From Candidatus Nitrosopelagicus brevis (GTDB lineage Archaea; Thermoproteota; Nitrososphaeria; Nitrososphaerales; Nitrosopumilaceae): a DNA stretch of 64,000 bases. Shown piece after piece: positions 25,923 through 34,870 of this stretch; position 1 is the first letter of the stretch; each line of letters begins with the position of its first letter. The DNA lies in contig NZ_CP007026.1 in the NCBI RefSeq assembly GCF_000812185.1, positions 619,222-683,221 on the forward strand, written 5' to 3'. The notes under the pieces were generated by a model. The model made no database searches. It had not been told where the DNA came from and was given only the letters and a program-made list of their open reading frames with translations. The translations under genes were made by a program, and so were the position numbers.

Positions 25923-27524
25923 ATGCAGACAAAGTTCATTTTTGTTACAGGCGGAGTCATGTCCGGCTTAGGAAAAGGGGTAGTTTCATCATCTATCTGT
26001 AAATTATTACAGTTATCAGATCAAAAAGTTTCGTGTATCAAAATTGATCCGTATCTTAACTATGATGCAGGAACAATGAATCCAATTGCCCATGGAGAAG
26101 TCTTCGTCACAGACGATGGAGGAGAATGTGATATGGATATAGGAAATTATGAGAGATTTTTGAATCAAGATATACCAAAATCACATAATATTACAACAGC
26201 CCAAATCTATTCAAGTGTAATAGAATCCGAAAGAAAAGGAGAATATTTGGGAGCATGTGTTCAAATCATACCACATGTAACAGATGCAATAAAAAATAGA
26301 ATTAAGAAAATTGCTGCAGATGAAGAATTAGAAATACTGGTAGTTGAATGCGGAGGAACAGTAGGAGATATCGAAAGTTTACCATTTTTAGAAGCATTAA
26401 GGCAGATTAGAGTTGAAGAAGGTTCGGAAAATGTAATTTTTGTTCATGTTACATTAGCACCATCATTAGATGTTGTAGGTGAACAGAAAACAAAACCTAC
26501 TCAGCATAGCGTTCAAGAACTAAGAAGAATTGGTATACAACCAGATTTGCTATGTGTAAGATGTTCTATGCCATTACAAGATAAAACAAGAAATAAAATT
26601 TCAATGTTCACAAATGTGACAAATAATGATGTATTTTCATGTCATGATGTTGATTCGATTTTCCAAGTACCTGAAATTCTATACGATCAAGGTTTGGTAG
26701 ATGTTATTTTCAAGAAATTCAATAAAATGGGATATGTCAATGCATCACAAAACTGGGATACCTGGAATAAGATAGTCAACTCATTACATAACGAAGGAGA
26801 CCCAATCAATATTGCAATGGTTGGAAAATATGTAACACTTGCAGATAGTTATGTCAGTGTAAATCATGCATTAAAACATGCAGCTGCATCAATTGGGAAA
26901 AAAATTACAATTGATTGGATTGATTCAGAAAACATTAATGGGAATGTGGATACATTATCAAAATATAATGGCATATTGGTGCCAGGAGGTTTTGGTACAC
27001 GAGGCTCTGAAGGAATAATAAAAACTGCAAACTTTGCAAGAGAACAAAATATTCCATATCTTGGAATTTGTTTTGGATTTCAATTAGCCGCAGTATCGTT
27101 TGCAAGAAATGTATGTAGTCATACAGATGCAAATTCAACAGAAATTGAACAAAATACCAATAATCCTATAATAGATTTACTCCCAGAACAGGATGGAATT
27201 ACAGATATGGGAGGATCGTTGAGATTAGGTGCAAATGAGATTAATGTTAAACCCGATACAATAGCAAACAAAATTTATGGTCAAGATAAAATTTCAAAAA
27301 GGCATAGACATCGCTATGAATTTAATACAAAATATTTAGAGGAATTTGCACAAAAAGGAATGATCTTCTCAGGAGAAAGTGATGAAGGACGAAGAATGGA
27401 AATTTTAGAGATACCATCTCATAAATTCTTTGTAGGAGTTCAATTCCATCCAGAATTTAATAGCAGACCGGGCTATCCAGAGCATGTATTCAAAGCATTC
27501 ACTACTGCTGCAAATCAGAATTAA
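25923..27524 (+). CDS. pyrG: CTP synthase
   Basis: PyrG aminates UTP to CTP. The 533-residue protein has the N-terminal synthetase domain (FVTGGVMSGLGKGVVSSSI P-loop, KIDPYLNYDAGTMNP) and the C-terminal class I glutaminase domain (nucleophile in GICFGFQLA, about 380; His-Glu in VQFHPEF). It follows trpA by 40 bases and may be read from the same transcript or from a weak AT-rich promoter in the gap. Its 3' end overlaps the convergent NAD kinase gene by 23 bases. Confidence 0.97.
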   Translation: MQTKFIFVTGGVMSGLGKGVVSSSICKLLQLSDQKVSCIKIDPYLNYDAGTMNPIAHGEVFVTDDGGECDMDIGNYERFLNQDIPKSHNITTAQIYSSVIESERKGEYLGACVQIIPHVTDAIKNRIKKIAADEELEILVVECGGTVGDIESLPFLEALRQIRVEEGSENVIFVHVTLAPSLDVVGEQKTKPTQHSVQELRRIGIQPDLLCVRCSMPLQDKTRNKISMFTNVTNNDVFSCHDVDSIFQVPEILYDQGLVDVIFKKFNKMGYVNASQNWDTWNKIVNSLHNEGDPINIAMVGKYVTLADSYVSVNHALKHAAASIGKKITIDWIDSENINGNVDTLSKYNGILVPGGFGTRGSEGIIKTANFAREQNIPYLGICFGFQLAAVSFARNVCSHTDANSTEIEQNTNNPIIDLLPEQDGITDMGGSLRLGANEINVKPDTIANKIYGQDKISKRHRHRYEFNTKYLEEFAQKGMIFSGESDEGRRMEILEIPSHKFFVGVQFHPEFNSRPGYPEHVFKAFTTAANQN

Positions 27525-28521
27525 TCAGTTTGGATATTTCATAAATTTTTTGACGTGAATCTCTAATGGAAACTTTCTTTTTGACATATCCTTTTTCCAA
27601 TAAATGGCTCATAGCTAAGCGAACAGTTCGATCAGGCAGCATTGTTTTTTTCACCAACTCTTTTTGACTCATAGAACCCTCATATTCTAAAATTTTAAGA
27701 AGTAGTTTTGAGCTTGGAGGCATATTAAATAATTCTTCAGCAAGTTTTACTTTTTTTGCAATTGCAGAAATGGCAGTGGTATCTTTTTTTAGACGAATGA
27801 TATTAGCAGAAGGTTCATAATTTGTGGCCTCTACAGAATTTTTTACTTTGTAACGATCTAAACCATCTAATACAACTTCACAATGTAATCTTGATGAAAT
27901 TTCATCAACTTCAATTACACTAGCGTTAGATACAACTAATGGACGTCTAGTAATATCAATGGAATTTACAGAAATTATTCCAAAGACATCAGAATCTTGA
28001 AAAATTACAGGACCTCCCGCAGACATTGAATATGCAGAAGAGCCAATTGGAGTTGAAATTATTATTCCATCGCTACTATCGTGCCATACCTCGTCACCAT
28101 TAACTCTCAAGGTATGTTCCATCAACATGGCACTTCTAGAAGAAAAAACTGCAACGTCATTAAGCACAGGATAAACATTTTTTCCATCAATTTTTACTCC
28201 CAGACGAGTTACTTGTTCAGTTTCAAAATCCATTTTTTTAATCCGAGAAATTAGTGAAGGAAGTTGTTTTAAATCAAGTTGTGAAAGGAATCCATCGGAT
28301 TCAGATTCATTAATTCCAAGTACAGGAATTGATGCATCAAAAGTTCTATGGAAATAATTTCTAACTCCTTTATCTCCACCAAGAACAAATACACAATCAG
28401 ATTTTTTATTCTTAGATTTTGTTCCAATTTTTGATGATGAAATATGATTTTCATCTAGAATTTTTTTAAGGATTCTTTCAGATGAGTCAGTTAACCCAGT
28501 TCCAAATATTCCAACATGCAT
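27502..28521 (-). CDS. NAD kinase with a C-terminal winged-helix domain
   Basis: Residues 1-260 are an NAD/polyphosphate-type NAD kinase that makes NADP: the G-G-D motif is at about 48-50 (FVLGGDKGVRNYF), and the GIIISTPIGSSAYSMSAGGPV block near 150-170 is the substrate-binding signature. Residues about 265-335 form a winged helix (LLLKILEYEGSMSQKELVKK, then DRTVRLAMSHLLEKGYVKK) of MarR/IclR-like type. Typical archaeal NAD kinases are about 250-280 residues, so the extra 70 residues are a real extension. Whether it binds DNA or only regulates the kinase is unknown. Confidence 0.88.
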   Translation of the reverse strand: MHVGIFGTGLTDSSERILKKILDENHISSSKIGTKSKNKKSDCVFVLGGDKGVRNYFHRTFDASIPVLGINESESDGFLSQLDLKQLPSLISRIKKMDFETEQVTRLGVKIDGKNVYPVLNDVAVFSSRSAMLMEHTLRVNGDEVWHDSSDGIIISTPIGSSAYSMSAGGPVIFQDSDVFGIISVNSIDITRRPLVVSNASVIEVDEISSRLHCEVVLDGLDRYKVKNSVEATNYEPSANIIRLKKDTTAISAIAKKVKLAEELFNMPPSSKLLLKILEYEGSMSQKELVKKTMLPDRTVRLAMSHLLEKGYVKKKVSIRDSRQKIYEISKLINSDLQQ

Positions 28522-28552
28522 AGATAGATTATTTTGTTATGGACAATATATG

Positions 28553-29425
28553 TTAGATCTGTTTGAACTCTACTATATTATAAAAATATGAACCGTTACT
28601 TTCTAGTGCATTTTTTTCTGGAACTTTCTCAAGACCAAATGCCTTGGATTCTAAGGCAGATTGAGCTGCGCCACCTGCAAAAGATAATGCCCAAAGAAAG
28701 TCTTTTTCTTTTAACATAGTACAGGTGAAAGTTGAACAGAAAATATCTCCAATTCCAGTCGTATCAGTTAGAGTCATTTTTGGCAAGAAAATTGTATACA
28801 ATTTATCTTTAACAAGAAGAGAGATTTCTTTTTTATTTGTATAAATTACATATTCTATACCAAGTTTTTGCAATTGTTTTATTCCATCATGTCCTGTAAG
28901 ACCAGTTAACGCAAACAATTCATCAGGGTTCATTTTAATCGCATTGACATTAGTTAGATCAAGTGTAGTATTTTTTAGAGAAACTTCGTTATTGGAATTT
29001 TTTTCTCTGAGAAATCCTTGTGGATCCAAAAAAGTGAAATTATCAGAATTTTTGATTTGTGAGTAAGTTTCTAAAGAAATCTCATCAAAGACGGGACTAA
29101 TTATTGTTCCATCATCATCATTATCTATGAAATCAATCTTATCGCACATGTTTTCTACGAAAAGCTTTCTGTCTGAATCATTCAGTTCTATTCTGAATTT
29201 TGTAGTGTCTTTCGATGATAGTGCATTATGTGTAATAATTTTATTTTCATTAAAGAATTCTTCTAGAGGATAATTCGAACCAAATTTTGTATACAGATTT
29301 ACATCATGTTTTTGTTTTCTTGCAGCTATAGAACAGTAACTAGCAGGACCTCCAGGAGCCTCATATTGTTCATTTTCATAAACAATTGTATCCATGGTAC
29401 AATGAGAAAATATTCCAACTTTCAT
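28553..29425 (-). CDS. PfkB-family sugar or nucleoside kinase
   Basis: A ribokinase-like kinase of 290 residues. The N-terminal PfkB signature is in EAPGGPASYCSIAARKQ (about 24-40) and the C-terminal ATP/catalytic signature in TLTDTTGIGDIFCSTFT (about 220-236), with the catalytic Asp in TGIGD. The ATG at 29425 is preferred to a TTG three codons earlier. The substrate is not readable. It lies 31 bases upstream of the NAD kinase gene on the same strand, so the two are probably co-transcribed. Confidence 0.88.
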   Translation of the reverse strand: MKVGIFSHCTMDTIVYENEQYEAPGGPASYCSIAARKQKHDVNLYTKFGSNYPLEEFFNENKIITHNALSSKDTTKFRIELNDSDRKLFVENMCDKIDFIDNDDDGTIISPVFDEISLETYSQIKNSDNFTFLDPQGFLREKNSNNEVSLKNTTLDLTNVNAIKMNPDELFALTGLTGHDGIKQLQKLGIEYVIYTNKKEISLLVKDKLYTIFLPKMTLTDTTGIGDIFCSTFTCTMLKEKDFLWALSFAGGAAQSALESKAFGLEKVPEKNALESNGSYFYNIVEFKQI

Positions 29426-29449
29426 AATTAGCAAAAATTGTTTTTTATA

Positions 29450-29569
29450 CTACTTATTTGAATCCTTATTTGCACATTTAGCACAAATTGTTTTTCCTTT
29501 GATAAACTTCACTTCTATGTTTGATGCGAGACATTCCTCACATAGACCATTCATATTCGTAATTATCAT
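29450..29569 (-). CDS. Very small zinc-ribbon protein (39 aa)
   Basis: An ATG-started frame of 39 residues with two knuckles, C-E-E-C at about 10-13 and C-A-K-C at about 29-32, separated by a basic beta-type stretch: a minimal four-cysteine zinc ribbon. It ends 24 bases before the PfkB gene on the same strand. A TTTAAA element lies about 21 bases upstream, slightly close. Function unknown; nucleic-acid or protein contact is the usual role of such ribbons. Confidence 0.6.
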   Translation of the reverse strand: MIITNMNGLCEECLASNIEVKFIKGKTICAKCANKDSNK

Positions 29570-29606
29570 TGATCTTTAAATTGTTTTTTTAAATCTGTAT
29601 AACGCA

Positions 29607-29614
29607 TTTATATA
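29607..29614 (+). promoter_or_regulatory. TATA box of the S26e gene
   Basis: TTTATATA is centred 25.5 bases upstream of the S26e ATG at 29636, the spacing for a leaderless transcript. Confidence 0.6.
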
Positions 29615-29635
29615 TCCAAGATTTGAATCCAGAAC

Positions 29636-29926
29636 ATGCCATTAAAACGTGCAAGTAGAGGTAGACGAAAAGGCGGTAAAGGCTCATCAGGAACCGTTCA
29701 ATGTGTAAACTGTGGAGGAACTGTTCCAAAAGATAAAGCAAAAAAAGTTACCTCAAGAGTGAGTTTGGTAGAACATCAATTGGCAAAAGAATTACGAGCA
29801 CAAGGTGCATACATTTCTGCACCAAAAGTTACAAAATGGTATTGTATTTCATGTGCAATACACTTCAAAGTTCTAAAAATTCGTTCAGCAGATCAAAGAC
29901 GTAGACATACAAAACTTCGCGGATAA
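29636..29926 (+). CDS. rps26e: Ribosomal protein S26e
   Basis: A 96-residue protein of the small ribosomal subunit, a eukaryote-type protein found only in some archaeal lineages including thaumarchaea. It has a basic N-terminus (RASRGRRKGGKG), the zinc knuckle C-V-N-C-G near residue 23, V-P-K-D-K-A, and the second knuckle C-I-S-C-A-I-H near 74 followed by a basic tail. In eukaryotes S26e sits at the mRNA exit channel. Confidence 0.93.
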   Translation: MPLKRASRGRRKGGKGSSGTVQCVNCGGTVPKDKAKKVTSRVSLVEHQLAKELRAQGAYISAPKVTKWYCISCAIHFKVLKIRSADQRRRHTKLRG

Positions 29927-30493
29927 TTATCTATTTTTCATTAAGACAGCAATTCTTTGTGCTAAAGTTATTCCAGCTATAATTATTACAATTATTACCG
30001 CAATTTCCATAAAACCAATCATTCCTATTATGGCAATAACAAGCAATCTTTCTGCACGCTCACCAATTCCAATTCCTTGCATTTTAATTCCTGCCGCATC
30101 AGCCTTCGCACGGGCATAACTAACCAATAGTGAAAGAGTGATTGCAGTAAATACCAGATATGGTTCGGTGTAATTTCCAATTAAAATTCCAAAGAATATT
30201 GCAACTTCTGCAATTTTATCAAATATAGAATCTAAAAATCCTCCAGATTTTGACATTTTATTTGCATAACGAGCAACTTGGCCGTCGACAATATCAAAAA
30301 ATCCAGATGCTAACAATGCAATACCTCCTAAAATTAATGAAAATTCAAATCCAATTCCATAAATTATTGATGAAACAAATGCTAAAGCAAGACCGATGCC
30401 AGTAAAAACATTTGGGGATAATCCAGTAGCTGCAAAAGATTTTCCAATTTTTTGTAAGACAGGTTTTAAAGAATCACGTAAATTGTTTAACAA
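29927..30493 (-). CDS. CDP-alcohol phosphatidyltransferase (archaeal phospholipid synthesis)
   Basis: A 188-residue integral membrane enzyme with about five to six helices. The catalytic motif D-x2-D-G-x2-A-R-x8-G-x3-D-x3-D is intact (FDIVDGQVARYANK then GGFLDSIFD, about 66-92). It would transfer a polar head group to a CDP-activated archaeol. The archaetidylinositol-phosphate synthase subgroup is the best guess from overall similarity; serine or glycerol transferases are possible. Convergent with S26e and adjacent to the agmatinase gene. Confidence 0.88.
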   Translation of the reverse strand: MLNNLRDSLKPVLQKIGKSFAATGLSPNVFTGIGLALAFVSSIIYGIGFEFSLILGGIALLASGFFDIVDGQVARYANKMSKSGGFLDSIFDKIAEVAIFFGILIGNYTEPYLVFTAITLSLLVSYARAKADAAGIKMQGIGIGERAERLLVIAIIGMIGFMEIAVIIVIIIAGITLAQRIAVLMKNR

Positions 30494-30502
30494 TACATTT
30501 CC

Positions 30503-31372
30503 TCACTTTAGATTCATTGAGATTATAATTGAAATTAATCTGGCAGCTAGAGATGAAGTAGAACCATTATCAAACATTGGATTTAATTCAACAATATCAG
30601 CAGCTTTGATTTTTTTATCTTTCAAAGAAACAATCATGTCATGTAATTCACGAGAAGTAATACCAATTGCCTCAGGATTGCCAACACCAGGAGCAAAAGC
30701 AGGGTCTAAAACATCAAGATCAATACTAACGTAAAGATTTTCAAATTTTTCAGTCAGTTGTTCTAATAATTTTGGACCATTTCCATCTCTAATTTCAGAG
30801 TCAGAGATAGTTTTAATGTTATTTTCTGTAAGAAATTCCAACTCTTCTTTTACAAATGCACGAGCCCCAACATGAATAATGTTTTCAGGTCCACGTTCTT
30901 CAACAATTCTTCTCAAATATGCTGCATGACTTAATTTAGTGCCAGCATATTCATCTCGTAGATCATAATGTGCATCAAATACAACATAACCAGTATCTTT
31001 TGGATAACTCAAGTAACTACCATAGGTAAGTGAATGTTCACCTCCAAGAATAATTAATTGGTTTGATGTGTCCTTTAATTCACTAGTAGTTTTCCTAACC
31101 ATATCAATCATGTTTTGTGCAACAACTGTGTGTTCCATATTGCCCAAATCCTTTATGTTAACTTGTTCTAAATCTACTCCAAACTCTGGCATAAAAATTT
31201 CAATATTGTTAAATGCATCACGAATTGCATCAGGACCAAAACGACATCCAGGTTTGTATGAATGAGTTGAGTCAAAGGGAATTCCAAATAATTTGGCTAC
31301 AGGAACAGAATCATCTGAAGGAGATATAATTTTTGGAGAACTTGTCAAATACAAATCTGCGTAACTCATCAT
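30503..31372 (-). CDS. speB: Agmatinase / ureohydrolase
   Basis: A 289-residue member of the arginase-agmatinase family. The two-manganese site is complete: GGEHSLTYG (His), D-A-H-Y-D and D-L-D-V-L-D-P. The sequence resembles archaeal agmatinases, which split agmatine to putrescine and urea. It fits the presence of deoxyhypusine synthase in the window, which needs a polyamine donor. It lies 9 bases upstream of the CDP-alcohol transferase gene. Confidence 0.9.
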   Translation of the reverse strand: MMSYADLYLTSSPKIISPSDDSVPVAKLFGIPFDSTHSYKPGCRFGPDAIRDAFNNIEIFMPEFGVDLEQVNIKDLGNMEHTVVAQNMIDMVRKTTSELKDTSNQLIILGGEHSLTYGSYLSYPKDTGYVVFDAHYDLRDEYAGTKLSHAAYLRRIVEERGPENIIHVGARAFVKEELEFLTENNIKTISDSEIRDGNGPKLLEQLTEKFENLYVSIDLDVLDPAFAPGVGNPEAIGITSRELHDMIVSLKDKKIKAADIVELNPMFDNGSTSSLAARLISIIISMNLK

Positions 31373-31410
31373 ACAGATTTTAATTCACTTTAAAATAAAG
31401 TAATACCCAA

Positions 31411-31497
31411 TTAATCAGTCTGGCATGAAGAGTCATCACATAAACAAAGCTTATGAGATTCACCACAATCAGTACAGATTAGTAACTTTCCATGCAT
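31411..31497 (-). CDS. Very small cysteine-rich protein (28 aa)
   Basis: A 28-residue frame containing C-T-D-C then C-L-C and a further Cys near the end, so five cysteines in 28 residues, with one His: a probable zinc-binding microprotein. A TTAAATA element lies about 25 bases upstream of the ATG (31519-31526), the usual leaderless spacing. This makes a chance ORF less likely. Function unknown. Confidence 0.5.
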   Translation of the reverse strand: MHGKLLICTDCGESHKLCLCDDSSCQTD

Positions 31498-31553
31498 ATA
31501 CCAAGTTAACAGAATTTCTATTTAACCGTCAAGAAGAAAAGATAAGTTGTTCA

Positions 31554-33404
31554 TTAGACCTGAATTATAGGTCTTTTAGATAATAATGGAGGAAGGTTTA
31601 GAGTGGAATTTGGTTTTCCTTGGTTTTGGGTCTGGATTTCATTAATAAAATCATCAAATGAAATATCCCGTACATCACTTTGAGTTCTATCACGAACACT
31701 AAGGTTTTCAGAATTAACCTCTTTGTCTCCAATTACAAGAACATAACGAATCCATTCCTTTTCAGATTCACGTATTCTCTTTCCAATCGATTCATTTCTA
31801 TCATCAATGTCAACACGAATATTTTTTTCAGTTAATTTATCAAATAGATTTTGTGAAAATTCCATAAACTCATCTTTCAACGGAATTATACGAACTTGTG
31901 TTGGTGCAAGCCAAAGAGGGAACATTGGTTTTCTACCTTCCTTTGCATCTTTAGCACATTTTTCAAGTAGAGCATATATCACACGCTCAATTGCGCCACT
32001 TGGAGAATTATGCAAAATGATAGGATTGATTGTCTTATTATTTTCATCAACGAATTCAATTCCATATCTATTACCATTTTCAACATCAATTTGATCAGTG
32101 GATAATGCAGAGGCTTTTCCTAAATTATCAATATAGTTGAACTCCCATTTTAAAACAAAGTAAAAGAATCGCTCTTTCCACATTTCAACAAGTACAGGTT
32201 TATCTAATTTTTTGACAATCTCTGTGATTAATTCTTTATTTTCATTGTAGAAGTCTTCTGTAAATCGTATAGCCATTTCATAATCATCATTTTCAATACC
32301 AACATTTTTCAAAACATCTCTAGACAAATCAAAACGAGTTCTGAACTCCTCTATAGCCTGTGGAATATCTTTACAAAATGCATGACAATCAGGCATTGTA
32401 AATGCTCTCAGTCTTCTAAGACCTACCAGTTCTCCAGACTGTTCACGTCTAAAGCTATATCGAGTCATTTCATACAACCGATATGGTAAATTTTTGTAAG
32501 ATATTTGCATGTCATGTGCTATCAAAAACTGTCCAAAACAGGCTGCAAATCTTAAGAATAATTGTTTTCCATCTGCGTCAATGTTGTATTGCCTTGCAGG
32601 AAATCTGTTAAAATAACTCTCCATGCTAGGATGGTGTGAGTCATACATGATTGGAGTCTCTACCTCATAGCCACCATAGTCTTTTACCTTATTTGTCACA
32701 TACTGCTCTAAGAGAGATTTTATCAAACGGCCATTTGGAAAAAATCTCATATTTCCATGATCAGATGCAGGTTCGTAATCAGCAATTGCAAGTTTTTTCA
32801 TTAATGCCACATGTGGTGGAGGTTCGTCAACATTTCGGTTTTTATCAGATTCGTATTTTGCAAGTTTTTCTAATTTCTTATGTTTGGAGAAATTAAACTT
32901 GTCAAATTCAGTTAGAGAACCGTCTGGAGATAGAATAAACCAATAAGATTTGATTTTTGATTCAGATTCTAATGCAGTGGAAGTTTTTTCTTTTTTATCA
33001 CCAGCTGTAATAACTTTGGAACTTTCAGCTAGTGGATGACCTTTTACTTTGACATTATATGATTTAGTCCAACCAAATGGTGCACGGCTAACTTCCAAAT
33101 CTTGAGATTCAGATTCCATTAGTTTCAAAATGGATAATGCAGTAGAAGGAGCAGCCAAGTCAGAACTCAAATGAGCATAAGGATATAACAATAATTTTTT
33201 ACAGCCAATTTTTTGCATTGATTCTTTAATTTGAGAGATTGCATCCAAGCCTACATCATTGTTATCGCCATTTTCTATGGCAACAAAACAGACTACAACT
33301 TCATCAATTGAAACAGGTTTAGGCTCTATATCTTCAGCAGATTTTATCTCTTTTTTTGTTGCTTCATACGAGATATTATCACAATGAAGTTGTAGTATTC
33401 TCAT
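31554..33404 (-). CDS. thrS: Threonyl-tRNA synthetase, archaeal type
   Basis: A class IIa synthetase of 616 residues from the ATG at 33404; a GTG seven codons earlier is less likely because it would precede the expected transcript start. It begins with the archaeal editing domain (RILQLHCDNISYEATK, about 1-140), related to D-aminoacyl-tRNA deacylase and used to remove Ser from tRNA-Thr. The catalytic domain follows (SFRREQSGELVGLRRLRAFTMPDCH, motif 2 region) and then the anticodon domain from about 510. Confidence 0.96.
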   Translation of the reverse strand: MRILQLHCDNISYEATKKEIKSAEDIEPKPVSIDEVVVCFVAIENGDNNDVGLDAISQIKESMQKIGCKKLLLYPYAHLSSDLAAPSTALSILKLMESESQDLEVSRAPFGWTKSYNVKVKGHPLAESSKVITAGDKKEKTSTALESESKIKSYWFILSPDGSLTEFDKFNFSKHKKLEKLAKYESDKNRNVDEPPPHVALMKKLAIADYEPASDHGNMRFFPNGRLIKSLLEQYVTNKVKDYGGYEVETPIMYDSHHPSMESYFNRFPARQYNIDADGKQLFLRFAACFGQFLIAHDMQISYKNLPYRLYEMTRYSFRREQSGELVGLRRLRAFTMPDCHAFCKDIPQAIEEFRTRFDLSRDVLKNVGIENDDYEMAIRFTEDFYNENKELITEIVKKLDKPVLVEMWKERFFYFVLKWEFNYIDNLGKASALSTDQIDVENGNRYGIEFVDENNKTINPIILHNSPSGAIERVIYALLEKCAKDAKEGRKPMFPLWLAPTQVRIIPLKDEFMEFSQNLFDKLTEKNIRVDIDDRNESIGKRIRESEKEWIRYVLVIGDKEVNSENLSVRDRTQSDVRDISFDDFINEIQTQNQGKPNSTLNLPPLLSKRPIIQV

Positions 33405-33428
33405 AATGACTGGAATGTTTGCCACAAC

Positions 33429-33434
33429 TTATAA
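33429..33434. promoter_or_regulatory. Single symmetric TATA element shared by thrS and a small gene
   Basis: TTATAA lies midway between the thrS ATG (33404) and the divergent small gene ATG (33460): its centre is 27.5 bases from one and 28.5 from the other. No second good TATA element is seen in the 55-base gap. Confidence 0.5.
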
Positions 33435-33459
33435 TTTACTTAGAGCATCTTATTGTACC

Positions 33460-33594
33460 ATGAAAGAAAATAAAGAAAAGAAAGACAAGGATCATGAGCA
33501 TTTTGCCAATGATGATCCCACAAAGTTTAATGAAAAAAGTGCAGAAGAGATAGCAAAAGAAGCGATTAAAAAATTCAAATCATTAAACAGTTAA
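33460..33594 (+). CDS. Small charged hypothetical protein (44 aa)
   Basis: A 44-residue, highly charged protein (MKENKEKKDKDHEHF...) with a C-terminal amphipathic helix (EEIAKEAIKKFKSL). An upstream in-frame ATG at 33406 would place the start before the likely transcription start. No family recognised. The stop overlaps the convergent gene's stop. Confidence 0.55.
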   Translation: MKENKEKKDKDHEHFANDDPTKFNEKSAEEIAKEAIKKFKSLNS

Positions 33595-33839
33595 CTGAAT
33601 CCTGCGCCAAATTCATCACCTTTAGTTAAAGGATCAATATCTTTTGCATTTTTCATTGCAATATACAAAAATGCTTCATTAACTATTTCTTCAGTGTTTG
33701 AGATATCTACACCCAAAGTTATTGCAAATTTTTGCAAGTATACGAGGTTTTCAGGCGAAGGTTCATCTGCAGAGATCTTTTCATCAGATATCTTCGATGC
33801 AATCTTATCGATACACTCATTCCTAAAATTGTCGTCCAA
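33591..33839 (-). CDS. Hypothetical helical protein
   Basis: An 82-residue, acidic, all-helical soluble protein (MDDNFRNECIDKIASKI...). No motif recognised. It lies 33 bases downstream of the small Cys-rich gene on the same strand and may share its transcript. Confidence 0.6.
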   Translation of the reverse strand: MDDNFRNECIDKIASKISDEKISADEPSPENLVYLQKFAITLGVDISNTEEIVNEAFLYIAMKNAKDIDPLTKGDEFGAGFS

Positions 33840-33872
33840 CGGTAAGAGATAAAACCACTATGTATTAAACAA

Positions 33873-34025
33873 TCAAGATTCATTTTCATCGTGTCCTATT
33901 ACATGTTTTTCGCAATAATAGAGATCATTCATGTTACAATAGTATGAACAGTCATTGTCACATAACGCACACTTTGGTTTTTTATCATCAGCAGATAATT
34001 TGTAATGATAGTTTTTACTCTTCAA
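33873..34025 (-). CDS. Small zinc-finger-like protein (50 aa), translationally coupled
   Basis: A TTG-started frame of 50 residues with C-A-L-C (19-22), C26, C30, C38 and H41, i.e. C-x2-C-x3-C-x3-C-x7-C-x2-H, plus a second His near the end. This is a B-box or MYND-like spacing, probably binding one or two zinc ions. Its TTG overlaps the end of the upstream gene (stop at 34015-34017), which suggests translational coupling rather than a separate promoter. Function unknown. Confidence 0.55.
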   Translation of the reverse strand: MKSKNYHYKLSADDKKPKCALCDNDCSYYCNMNDLYYCEKHVIGHDENES

Positions 34026-34362
34026 TTTTACCTAATTTGTTTTTTAATGAAATTAAACTTCGGAGTATTAATCCAGACAAGCCTAAATTTTGTATAAGCA
34101 TATTTGCAGAATCATTCAGTGCGTCATCACCCCTATACCCCTCATCATAAAGAATTTCAATCAAACCTTGGTCTGTATCAACTAATGCAGTGATAATTGA
34201 ATATGTACCTAAATTTTGATCTTTGTTGATTTTATATTCTAATAATTCAATTTTTTTAATTTCTACATCATCCTGTGTTATTTTCCCATCAGAAAATACA
34301 ACATTTCTATTATCTGGGTCACGTTCAATTCTCTTTGAATCAGGCACATCTACAAATTTCAT
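34015..34362 (-). CDS. Hypothetical protein
   Basis: A 115-residue protein: a charged N-terminus, a predicted beta-sheet middle (VVFSDGKITQDDVEIKKIELLEYKI), an acidic D-E-G-Y-R-G-D-D-A segment and a C-terminal helix. No family recognised. A TTAATATG-type element about 25 bases upstream is a plausible promoter. It probably forms a two-gene unit with the coupled zinc-finger-like protein. Confidence 0.65.
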   Translation of the reverse strand: MKFVDVPDSKRIERDPDNRNVVFSDGKITQDDVEIKKIELLEYKINKDQNLGTYSIITALVDTDQGLIEILYDEGYRGDDALNDSANMLIQNLGLSGLILRSLISLKNKLGKIEE

Positions 34363-34436
34363 ATTTTGAATTATAGATTAACATATTAAAAGAAATGAAA
34401 AGCTTATAACACATTTACTGGTTAAACTCTTTTGTT

Positions 34437-34838
34437 ATGGACTATGCTAAACTTTGTAATGCATTATTAGACTCAAACGATAAGATCCGTTACGTCGGTG
34501 TCTACAATTCTTTTAGTGGAGATGTGTATGAAAAAATGCAAAATGGTACAGCCAGACATTTTGATAAGGATCAAACAAAAAAATCCATGACTCAAGCAAT
34601 TATGCGATGGAAAACAAGAAAACAATTTTCAGCTGAAATAGGCGAACCCGAATATGCCATGACTAGATATGAGAAAGTGAATAGAATTACTATGTCATGT
34701 GGAAAAGATGGATTACTTATGTTCAGTACAGAAGTAGATGTACATCTTTGTGACATAATTGACGATGTAACAAAGATGGTGAAAGAGCACGTTGGCGAAT
34801 CAGATCATGAAGATGGTTCACGAAACATCAGATCCTAA
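34437..34838 (+). CDS. Hypothetical protein, conserved thaumarchaeal type
   Basis: A 133-residue soluble protein. It has an alternating helix/strand pattern that could be a profilin-like fold (for example IRYVGVYNSFSGDVYEKMQ, then KVNRITMSCGKDGLLMFSTE); this is only an impression. No catalytic motif. TTATAA lies about 30 bases upstream. Confidence 0.65.
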   Translation: MDYAKLCNALLDSNDKIRYVGVYNSFSGDVYEKMQNGTARHFDKDQTKKSMTQAIMRWKTRKQFSAEIGEPEYAMTRYEKVNRITMSCGKDGLLMFSTEVDVHLCDIIDDVTKMVKEHVGESDHEDGSRNIRS

Positions 34839-34870
34839 AAGCTTATTTTACTTATATTGTAAATTTTTAT

